Part shown: positions 1-4,422 of the stretch, in pieces
Layout of the letters: every line of letters starts with the position of its first letter
How positions within the stretch are numbered: the first letter of the stretch is position 1
NCBI GenBank assembly: GCA_021790075.1
Contig: JAJYIN010000130.1
Location: forward strand, 1-6,453
Length of the DNA: 6,453 nucleotides
Direction: 5' to 3'
From: Actinomycetes bacterium
GTDB taxonomy: Bacteria; Actinomycetota; Thermoleophilia; BMS3ABIN01
The notes under the pieces: model-generated
Told to the model about the DNA's origin: nothing
Databases searched by the model: none
Seen by the model: only the letters and a program-made list of their open reading frames with translations
Program-made: the position numbers and the translations under genes

Positions 1-37
1 CTTTTCCGCATGGCGCTGACGCGGATACGGGAAATGG

Positions 38-56
38 CGCCGGGTGCCGTCCGGCG
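38..56 (-). terminator. Possible weak terminator hairpin after the superoxide reductase gene
   Basis: A perfect inverted repeat CGCCGG / CCGGCG with a 7-base loop begins four bases past the stop codon of the superoxide reductase gene (read on the minus strand). The stem is all G/C. The bases that follow (CCATTTCC on the minus strand) hold only a short run of T, so it is a poor match to a classic intrinsic terminator. The position is right for a 3' end; function is inferred. Bases 1-37 beyond it show no gene I can support. Confidence 0.35.
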
Positions 57-60
57 TCTC

Positions 61-417
61 CTAGACGTTTACCTCCAGGTTGTACGTCCAGTCGCCATGC
101 ACGTTACAGCGCTCGAAGGCGCGCAGGGTGCCAGACCGTTCGAGCACGGCCGTGAAGCACGCTTTGGGGTAGGTGTATCCCCAGGTGAGATCGCAACGCG
201 CCAGAAACATGTCATCCAGGTAAAGGTCGATGAACTCGATGTGATGCTCCATCTCCATCGGGTGCGGCAGCTGTTCCCCCAGCCAGACGGTTACCTCGAA
301 AGGTTCGCCCGCCCTGGGGGTGCCGCCGATGTGGATCATTGGCACGTGCTTCTTCTCCAAGTCGCTCATGTTAGCGATATCCTTGGCCTGGTTTATGGTT
401 GAGGGTGGTGCCGGCAT
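61..417 (-). CDS. Superoxide reductase, one-iron (neelaredoxin / class II SOR-like) type
   Basis: Reduces superoxide to hydrogen peroxide in the cytoplasm without making oxygen, using a mononuclear iron bound by four His and one Cys. In the 118-residue product the ligand pattern is complete: H24 in EKKHVP, H52 and H58 in HPMEMEH, and C104 with H107 in CNVHGDW. There is no N-terminal desulforedoxin CxxC domain, so this is the single-iron form, close to the usual 110-130 residues. I chose the ATG at 417 because GGAGGT lies 6 bases upstream; the longer frame from 453 adds 12 residues but has no ribosome binding site. The residue two before H24 is Lys where Pyrococcus-type enzymes have the sixth-ligand Glu; a Glu sits one position earlier. 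The gene is divergent from rubrerythrin, which would remove the peroxide it makes. Family assignment is firm; the subclass less so. Confidence 0.93.
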   Translation of the reverse strand: MPAPPSTINQAKDIANMSDLEKKHVPMIHIGGTPRAGEPFEVTVWLGEQLPHPMEMEHHIEFIDLYLDDMFLARCDLTWGYTYPKACFTAVLERSGTLRAFERCNVHGDWTYNLEVNV

Positions 418-423
418 GGGGTT

Positions 424-429
424 ACCTCC
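424..429 (-). promoter_or_regulatory. Ribosome binding site that sets the superoxide reductase start
   Basis: On the minus strand GGAGGT sits 6 bases before the ATG at 417. It lies inside the longer open frame that starts at 453, which has only TCCCTTA before its ATG. This favours the 118-residue product over the 130-residue one. Confidence 0.8.
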
Positions 430-461
430 GATTATCCAGAATTGAGAATACATTAAGGGAT

Positions 462-473
462 TACCCGCGGGTA
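462..473. promoter_or_regulatory. 12-bp perfect palindrome, candidate operator
   Basis: TACCCGCGGGTA reads the same on both strands. One more matching pair (A460 with T475) lies outside a single mismatch. It is 45 bp upstream of the chosen superoxide reductase start, a normal place for a repressor or activator site. I cannot name the binding protein. Confidence 0.4.
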
Positions 474-490
474 TTGCGTCCTAAACACAG

Positions 491-532
491 CGCGGCGATG
501 AGAGCTTCAGGTCAAGAGCCTGAAGCGCCGCG
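491..532. repeat. Two-tier inverted repeat (stem-loop) upstream of rubrerythrin
   Basis: An inner stem GCTTCAGG (504-511) pairs with CCTGAAGC (519-526) across a 7-base loop. Immediately outside, GCCGCG (527-532) pairs with CGCGGC (491-496), leaving a 7-base bulge on the left arm only. That is 14 perfect pairs in 42 bases. No T-run follows on either strand, so it is not an obvious terminator. It may be an operator or a structured leader if transcription starts upstream of it. Confidence 0.6.
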
Positions 533-586
533 GTAGGATTTGCGGGCCAATTCGTGTATGTATACAGAAACGCCGTCCCACAAGAT

Positions 587-591
587 AGGAG
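587..591 (+). promoter_or_regulatory. Ribosome binding site of rubrerythrin
   Basis: AGGAG with a 6-base spacer before the ATG at 598. It supports that start, which also places the rubredoxin-like cysteines right at the N-terminus. Confidence 0.8.
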
Positions 592-597
592 AAGAAC

Positions 598-1092
598 ATG
601 TATCATCGATGCGAGTTGTGTGGAAATGTGGTATTCAGCCTGACCGGTCTCGACAGCTGTCCCCTGTGCGGGGCGCCCTTGGACAAGCTCAAAGCGTACG
701 ATCCGCCTGATTTGGCAGGCAGCCGGACGGAGGAGAACTTAAAGGCGGCACTGGCGGGCGAGTCACAGGCCAACCGCCGATACCTGGCTTTTGCCCAGCT
801 GGCGCGCGACGCAGGTCTTGAAGATGCGGCCGCTGCTTTTGAAGCTGCCGCCGCCGATGAGACTCTCCACGCCCATTCACATCTGGGTTATCTGCGCGGA
901 GCAGGGGACAGCCGCGCCAATATCGAGGCCGCAATTGCCGGCGAGACATACGAGACGGAAAAGATGTATCCGGAATTCACCAGGGTCGCAGAGGAGGAAG
1001 GGTTCCCCGAGATCGCCCAGTACCTCAAGTGGGTAGCCGGGGACGAGAAGCGCCACGCAGGCCGGTACCGTCAAGCTCTGGAAGAGCTGTAA
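598..1092 (+). CDS. Rubrerythrin with N-terminal rubredoxin-like domain (reverse rubrerythrin type)
   Basis: Cytoplasmic non-haem iron peroxidase that reduces hydrogen peroxide to water with electrons passed through a rubredoxin-type iron centre. Residues 5-24 carry the two CxxC knuckles (C5/C8 and C21/C24), spaced more tightly than in a full rubredoxin. Residues 45-164 form the diiron four-helix bundle: E55 in AGES, E88xxH91, E116 with E119 in AGETYETE, and E150xxH153 near the end. In classical rubrerythrin the rubredoxin domain is C-terminal; here it is N-terminal, the order known from clostridial reverse rubrerythrins induced by oxygen. At 164 residues it is a little shorter than those (about 180). 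AGGAG precedes the ATG. It diverges from superoxide reductase, whose product is its substrate, and ends only 10 bp from the converging DUF3786 gene. The family call is firm. Confidence 0.94.
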   Translation: MYHRCELCGNVVFSLTGLDSCPLCGAPLDKLKAYDPPDLAGSRTEENLKAALAGESQANRRYLAFAQLARDAGLEDAAAAFEAAAADETLHAHSHLGYLRGAGDSRANIEAAIAGETYETEKMYPEFTRVAEEEGFPEIAQYLKWVAGDEKRHAGRYRQALEEL

Positions 1093-1102
1093 GGCCGGAA
1101 AA

Positions 1103-1717
1103 TCAATGGTGGGGCCCGCCCAGCTGGCTGAGAGCCTCGGTGGTCATGATCAGGGCCGCCCAGAGAGCGTCGATGCCCAGGTGGCGGGGAGCGGTCTCGT
1201 CCAGGAGCATCTGCGCCCGGGCCGGGAACTCCAGGTCGCCCACCCACAGGATCACCGTTACGGGCAGCATGGGGAAGACGGGGATGGTCACGGCGGCGTC
1301 GCCGCCGGCAGCTCTGGTTCCGCCCAACTGCTCTCCCACCTCCACGAACTTCTCAGGGCGGGCGCCGAACCGGTGGGCGATGACCTCGGTGGGGATTTCG
1401 TGGGGCCCTTTGAAGAAAGCGGCGCCGCCGGGCAGCGACTGGGGGGAGACCAGCCTGCCGGTGGGGGGAGCCGGCTCGCATGAAGCCAGGTACAGGGGAA
1501 CCAGCAGGTTGAAATGGGTCGATTCCTCCAGGTGGAATTCGTGCAGGCCGATCTCGCGCGCTTCGCGGGCATCGGGGTCCGCGAGGTAGGCCTGGCCGAA
1601 AACGGGCACCACGAACACCTGGTCATCGTCCCAGTATTCGGCGCCGGCGCATTCAGCCGCTTCGAAGGGATCGGCCAGCTCCAGTTTCTTCCAGGCTTCC
1701 AGTTCTCCGGCAAGCAT
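1103..1717 (-). CDS. DUF3786 domain-containing protein of unknown function
   Basis: A soluble 204-residue protein with no signal peptide or membrane segment. I recognise the DUF3786 pattern: GGAAFFKGPHEIP (97-109), LGGTRAAGGDA (131-141), VILWVGDLEFPA (155-166) and LLDETAPRHL (171-180). The family is common in strict anaerobes; its biochemical role is not established as far as I know, though the invariant Gly, His and Asp/Glu residues suggest a ligand or metal site. The ATG at 1717 is the first start after an in-frame stop, yet no purine-rich ribosome binding site precedes it. A promoter-like pair lies close enough for a nearly leaderless transcript, which would explain this. The gene converges on rubrerythrin with a 10-bp gap and diverges from the uracil-DNA glycosylase. 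The protein ends in PHH. The domain call is from memory of the motifs, not a search. Confidence 0.82.
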   Translation of the reverse strand: MLAGELEAWKKLELADPFEAAECAGAEYWDDDQVFVVPVFGQAYLADPDAREAREIGLHEFHLEESTHFNLLVPLYLASCEPAPPTGRLVSPQSLPGGAAFFKGPHEIPTEVIAHRFGARPEKFVEVGEQLGGTRAAGGDAAVTIPVFPMLPVTVILWVGDLEFPARAQMLLDETAPRHLGIDALWAALIMTTEALSQLGGPHH

Positions 1718-1727
1718 AAGGCAAACA

Positions 1728-1801
1728 GGTTATCAGATGGGTTCCATTCCGGCCAAGCCGGCGAACCGGTTATCAATGCGGTTCCATTCCGGCCAAGCCG
1801 G
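1728..1801. repeat. Two tandem copies of a 34-bp motif at 40-bp spacing
   Basis: Copy 1 is 1728-1761 and copy 2 is 1768-1801. Each begins GGTTATCA, has five mostly different bases, then shares a 21-base block starting GTTCCATTCC and ending in CCGGCCAAGCCGG, itself a small hairpin (CCGGC-CAA-GCCGG). 30 of 34 positions agree. Read on the minus strand, each copy holds TTGGCC, 16 bases, then GATAAC, a moderate promoter-like pair pointing at the DUF3786 gene. Confidence 0.85.
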
Positions 1802-1855
1802 GGGCTTTTCGCGGGCCCGGCCGCAAGGTAGAATCCTGGCTGCCGGCGGAAACCA

Positions 1856-1891
1856 TCATCCCGGGCGCCGACCTTGTCATCCCGGGCGCCG
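1856..1891. repeat. Two exact copies of a 15-bp motif, 21 bp apart
   Basis: TCATCCCGGGCGCCG occurs at 1856-1870 and again at 1877-1891. The motif contains the overlapping palindromes CCCGGG and GGCGCC. A 21-bp period is two helical turns, so both copies would face the same side of the DNA. They lie 43 to 78 bp before the uracil-DNA glycosylase start. Confidence 0.75.
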
Positions 1892-1933
1892 GCTGACTGA
1901 CCAATCATCATCGAAGAGGAGCGGCCCTGGGCC

Positions 1934-2599
1934 ATGTCGATGCTCACCAGAAACCTGGACCTGTTCGACCCCATCGATGCGGCCGTGGGCGAGCGCTCCA
2001 CTCCGGAGGAACAGCTCGAAGTCATCGCCGGTTTCGTGCGCGGTTGCGTCCTTTGCGGCCTGGGCCGCAACCGGCGGCACGCGGTGCCGGGGGAGGGCGG
2101 CGCCCGCGCCGGGCTGATGATCGTGGGCGAGGGCCCGGGGGAGAACGAAGACCTCCAGGGGCGCCCGTTCGTTGGGCGCGCCGGCGAGCTGCTGGACAAG
2201 ATCCTGGCCGCCGCCGAACTGCCGCGTCCGTCAGTATTTATCACCAACATCGTCAAATGCCGGGCGGCGGACATGGTCGACGGCAAGCTGGTGAACCGCC
2301 CGCCGCAAGCCCCCGAGGTCAACGCCTGCCGGCCTTATCTGGTGCGGCAGGTAGAGATCATCCAGCCGCTGGTGATCCTTTGCCTGGGCGCCCCCGCCGC
2401 CCGGGGGGTAATCGACAACAACTTCAACATCACGGAACAAAGAGGACGGTGGTTCGAGGGTCCCTATGGTTCGCGGCTCATCGCCACGTTCCATCCCGCG
2501 TTCATCCTGCGCCGCGGCGGCGCCGGGGCCGGCGCCAGGGAACTGAAAAAGCTGGTGTGGGAGGACATGAAAAAGGTAATGGAGGCACTGGCAGACTAA
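1934..2599 (+). CDS. Family 4 uracil-DNA glycosylase (iron-sulfur type)
   Basis: Removes uracil from DNA, mostly from deaminated cytosine, as the first step of base excision repair. Motif 1 is GEGPGENED at 65-73, followed by the family block QGRPFVGRAGELL (75-87); TNIVKCR is at 104-110 and the active-site HPAF at 187-190. Four cysteines for a [4Fe-4S] cluster are present: C38 and C41 (CxxC), C109 and C132. The gap C109-C132 is 23 residues against about 16 in the Thermus enzyme, because an extra stretch ADMVDGKLVN sits before NRPP. At 221 residues the length is normal for family 4. GAGGAG (1916-1921) is a usable but rather distant ribosome binding site, 12 bases from the ATG; an ATG two codons later is even farther. 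It stands alone on its strand and converges on a small hypothetical gene. The call is firm. Confidence 0.94.
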   Translation: MSMLTRNLDLFDPIDAAVGERSTPEEQLEVIAGFVRGCVLCGLGRNRRHAVPGEGGARAGLMIVGEGPGENEDLQGRPFVGRAGELLDKILAAAELPRPSVFITNIVKCRAADMVDGKLVNRPPQAPEVNACRPYLVRQVEIIQPLVILCLGAPAARGVIDNNFNITEQRGRWFEGPYGSRLIATFHPAFILRRGGAGAGARELKKLVWEDMKKVMEALAD

Positions 2600-2636
2600 A
2601 GCAACCCAGATCTCACGCTACCCCCGGCCGCGATGA

Positions 2637-2843
2637 CTATGATTCCTCCTTCTGCCGCCGCTGTTCCTCCAGCCGCCGCAGTTTTTCCAGCACCCTTTCC
2701 TTTTCACCCTCTCCTTCCAGGCGCGCTCCGGCTTCTTCGCCGGCTTCCGGCTTGACGGCCTCGATGTCAGGCGGTTCCTGATAGCCGTGTTGCTCGCTCT
2801 GGGCCGCCCGGTTGCGCTTCTTGCCTTCGCTCTTGCCGCTCAT
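2637..2843 (-). CDS. Small, highly charged hypothetical protein
   Basis: A 68-residue, very hydrophilic protein that I do not recognise. Residues 1-14 are Lys/Arg-rich, 22-46 are acidic with Pro and Gly and probably disordered, and 47-67 look like one Glu/Arg/Lys-rich amphipathic helix or short coiled coil (V51, L52, L55, L58). There is no Cys, Trp or hydrophobic segment, so it is cytosolic. The best evidence that it is real is an ideal ribosome binding site, GGAGGT, 6 bases before the ATG, flanked by an inverted repeat. It converges on the uracil-DNA glycosylase gene, leaving 37 bp with no clear terminator. It could be a nucleic-acid or ribosome-associated small protein, but nothing in the sequence proves this. 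Confidence 0.65.
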   Translation of the reverse strand: MSGKSEGKKRNRAAQSEQHGYQEPPDIEAVKPEAGEEAGARLEGEGEKERVLEKLRRLEEQRRQKEES

Positions 2844-2878
2844 GGAAGCACCTCCGGTTTCGATAGCTGATTGCTTCC
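2844..2878 (-). promoter_or_regulatory. Leader hairpin around the ribosome binding site of the 68-residue gene
   Basis: On the minus-strand transcript GGAAGCA (2878-2872) can pair with TGCTTCC (2850-2844), seven perfect pairs closing a 21-base loop. The ribosome binding site GGAGG lies in the loop against the 3' arm, its final T joins the stem, and the ATG follows the stem directly. Folding would tie up the spacer and probably hinder initiation. Seen as sequence; its regulatory role is inferred. Confidence 0.45.
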
Positions 2879-2960
2879 CTCATATAGAGTTTTCCCGTTT
2901 CGGAGGAAATCGCGGCGTGCGCCGCGGGATAATCCCAGCCGTGTGCTGATGAGGGAAAAC
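2877..2960. repeat. Nested and competing inverted repeats between two small genes
   Basis: The gap holds CGCGGCG-TG-CGCCGCG (2911-2926), then GGGAT-A-ATCCC (2926-2936). Flanking these, GTTTTCCC (2889-2896) is complementary to GGGAAAAC (2953-2960), and CCCTCAT (2877-2883) to ATGAGGG (2949-2955). The two right-hand arms overlap, so only one outer pairing can form fully at a time. It lies downstream of the 85-residue gene on the minus strand and could act as a 3' end or attenuator; no strong T-run follows. Confidence 0.5.
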
Positions 2961-2970
2961 CGCGGCGGCG

Positions 2971-3228
2971 CTAGACCCAGCGTTTTTGGGTGCGCAGGAA
3001 GCTGTCCACCTTGTCGTCCAAGCCGGCGAGGTCCCGCTGTGCTTTCTCGATCCTCAGCTTCAGCTGCCGCCGCCGGTACTCGACGAACTTGCGGAAATCG
3101 GGGGCATCGATGGAGATGTCGTGCATCAGGCTGCCGCCCAGATGGATGTTTTCTTCATCCATGAAGGCGAAAATCTCCTCGGCTCTGATATCGAACTCCC
3201 TGCAGATGGCATCGACTGTAATTTGCAT
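2971..3228 (-). CDS. Hypothetical 85-residue protein, possible small helix-turn-helix type
   Basis: I cannot assign this to a named family. The N-terminal part (residues 3-30, ITVDAICREFDIRAEEIFAF followed by MDEENI) has the rhythm of the short MerR-like or CbpM-like helix-turn-helix modules. It is followed by an acidic turn around HDISIDAPDF (36-45) and a long basic amphipathic helix (46-79) that may pair as a coiled coil. One Cys (C9), no membrane segment. The ATG at 3228 has GGAG only 2 bases upstream, which is too close for a good ribosome binding site; a 10-bp palindrome CCAGATCTGG overlaps it. Codon use fits its neighbours and the protein looks folded, so I think it is a real gene. It sits between a charged 68-residue protein and the B-box membrane protein, on the same strand as both. 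Confidence 0.6.
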   Translation of the reverse strand: MQITVDAICREFDIRAEEIFAFMDEENIHLGGSLMHDISIDAPDFRKFVEYRRRQLKLRIEKAQRDLAGLDDKVDSFLRTQKRWV

Positions 3229-3232
3229 GGCT

Positions 3233-3242
3233 CCAGATCTGG
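3233..3242. promoter_or_regulatory. 10-bp palindrome just before the 85-residue gene
   Basis: CCAGATCTGG is a perfect palindrome ending 4 bp before the start codon on the minus strand and overlapping its weak ribosome binding site. If the gene encodes a DNA-binding protein this would be a natural autoregulatory site, but the palindrome is short and could be chance. Confidence 0.25.
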
Positions 3243-3354
3243 TTGTTGGATGGAGTTCTACGATTTAACCGGAAAATCAGGGGGATGTCCAGCCTGCCGA
3301 GAGAGCATCAGCCGGGTGTGCGAATTGCCGTAAGCCGTCTGCTCGCGGGACAGG

Positions 3355-4314
3355 TCAATAAGACTGACCGTTTACCCGCAGGTGCTCGACGAAGATGATC
3401 TCGCAGGCGCCGTCGCCCTCATCCGTGCGGCTCTTGCTGGTGTGGACCGAGAGGATGCGGTCGCCCACCACCATGCGGATATCCACCAGCCGCCCGTCTA
3501 TGCGCACCAGATCGCCAGCCTTGATCGTGGCCAGGCCCTGCCGGATGCGGCTGTTGGCCGGGATGACGTGGTTGTTGCTGACATGACTGGCCACGTAGCT
3601 GGAAGTGAGGTCCACGCCGCCGGGTCCCAGCGCGCCGGAGACCTGGCCGCGCCGGTCAGCCTGTTCCCAGGTCAGCTTGCTGTCAATGTCCGGTTCCGCC
3701 AGTTGACCCCAGGCGAGGAACAGGTCATAGGGCACTGCCGGGCTGATGGTGTCGTGGTAGCCCTTGACGCTCTGGACCCGGGCGCTGATCGAGTAGGAGG
3801 TATCGCTGGTGAAGGTGGCGTTGGCGCCGTTAACGTCAATCGAGGTCTGGAAAGGCAGCGCATCCCGCTGGACCGGGTCCCGGCCGGCATCGATGCCGTA
3901 ACTGACGACGGTATCGCTGGCGGCAAACGACTGGCCATGGCTGAGGATGCCGAAGAGGCCGGCCAGAGCCAGCACCGACAGGATGGTCATGAAGAGTGCT
4001 TCCAGGAGCAGCCGCTGCGTCAGCGGCCGCGGGCGCACGTGGGCGGCATGGTACCGGTGCGGGAAATGGGCATGGCCGCTGCGCGCGTAGGCGGGCTCAA
4101 GGACCCCCAGGGAATAGTTGATCGTGATCGTGCCGCTGCGCCCTTTTTGCCTGAGGCTCTCCTCATGACAGCGGGCGCAAAAAACCGCCGACGGCGAACA
4201 GCGGCGGCAGAATAACGTGCCACAGCCACACATGCCGACGAGCGGTTCGTCCGGATGCTTCGGGCAATAATTATGCTCCGCGGGCCCGGGATTTGTTGGT
4301 AGGTTTTTCCCCAC
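3355..4314 (-). CDS. Membrane protein: B-box-like zinc finger, one membrane helix, unknown outer domain
   Basis: A 319-residue protein with three parts. Residues 17-50 form a B-box-like zinc finger: C17xxH20, C29, C31, C36xxC39, C46xxC49 and H50. A basic, His-rich linker follows, then one hydrophobic helix at about 103-125. Arg and Lys before the helix predict the finger inside the cell and the rest outside. The outer domain (about 130-319) has a YDLFLAWGQL block (196-205), SNNHVIPAN (246-254) and SRTDEGDGACE (295-305); I recall such motifs from uncharacterised membrane-anchored proteins but cannot name the family. The GTG start has GGGAGG 5 bases upstream. The job is unknown; B-box-like fingers in bacteria often sit on membrane proteins and bind zinc or partner proteins. 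The neighbours give no clear hint. Confidence 0.82.
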   Translation of the reverse strand: MGKNLPTNPGPAEHNYCPKHPDEPLVGMCGCGTLFCRRCSPSAVFCARCHEESLRQKGRSGTITINYSLGVLEPAYARSGHAHFPHRYHAAHVRPRPLTQRLLLEALFMTILSVLALAGLFGILSHGQSFAASDTVVSYGIDAGRDPVQRDALPFQTSIDVNGANATFTSDTSYSISARVQSVKGYHDTISPAVPYDLFLAWGQLAEPDIDSKLTWEQADRRGQVSGALGPGGVDLTSSYVASHVSNNHVIPANSRIRQGLATIKAGDLVRIDGRLVDIRMVVGDRILSVHTSKSRTDEGDGACEIIFVEHLRVNGQSY

Positions 4315-4317
4315 TGC

Positions 4318-4330
4318 GGCCTCCCAGGCC
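4318..4330 (-). promoter_or_regulatory. Ribosome binding site of the B-box gene, inside a small hairpin
   Basis: On the minus strand GGCCT-GGG-AGGCC forms a 5-bp stem with a 3-base loop. The ribosome binding site GGGAGG (4325-4320) spans the loop and 3' arm, 5 bases before the GTG start. The site decides this start; the hairpin could lower translation. A second G-rich run, GGGGGAGG, lies just upstream of the hairpin. Confidence 0.5.
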
Positions 4331-4422
4331 TCCCCCTAACACAGAATATCGGCCGGGATCGGTGGCTCGGGAGTTTTTGGGGAAAAATGGAAGAAATCAA
4401 GAGACAGGCGCCGGGAAAAACT

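Larger units (their letters stand above)
454..597. promoter_or_regulatory. Divergent control region between superoxide reductase and rubrerythrin
   Basis: This gap must hold the promoters of both oxygen-defence genes. It contains, left to right: a perfect 12-bp palindrome TACCCGCGGGTA (462-473); a long stem-loop (491-532); and a dyad TGTAT-GT-ATACA (555-566) about 31 bp before the rubrerythrin start. On the minus strand TATTCT (445-450) and GATAAT (431-436) are possible -10 boxes for superoxide reductase; TATACA (561-566) is one for rubrerythrin. No good -35 boxes go with them, and no PerR-type box is visible. Operator roles are inferred from symmetry and position only. Confidence 0.6.
1718..1933. 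promoter_or_regulatory. Divergent, repeat-rich gap between the DUF3786 and uracil-DNA glycosylase genes
   Basis: The 216-bp gap must contain both promoters. It holds a 40-bp-period tandem duplication (1728-1801) and a 21-bp-period duplication (1856-1891). For the plus-strand gene, TAGAAT (1829-1834) matches five of six positions of a -10 box but has no good -35 partner. No gene is supported inside the gap; the open frames crossing it are extensions of shadow frames. Confidence 0.5.

Noticed and set aside
1..13. A minus-strand ATG at 11-9 that might begin another gene running off the left edge.
   Set aside because: Only a few codons are visible and there is no ribosome binding site before it, so it cannot be supported.
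10..402. A 130-codon plus-strand frame opposite superoxide reductase.
   Set aside because: The minus-strand product carries all the iron ligands of superoxide reductase, so this frame is a shadow.
1728..1891. The repeats as a possible CRISPR array or mobile element end.
   Set aside because: There are only two copies of each motif, the spacers are 6 bases, and no transposase, integrase or terminal inverted repeats are nearby.
1288..2322. A 344-codon minus-strand frame spanning the repeat-rich gap.
   Set aside because: It runs out of frame through the DUF3786 gene and antisense to the uracil-DNA glycosylase gene, both of which have clear family motifs. The product is Ser/Pro/Arg-rich low-complexity sequence.
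3382..4215. A 277-codon plus-strand frame opposite the B-box membrane protein.
   Set aside because: The minus-strand gene has a zinc-finger Cys/His pattern, a membrane helix and a good ribosome binding site. The plus-strand frame has no such support.
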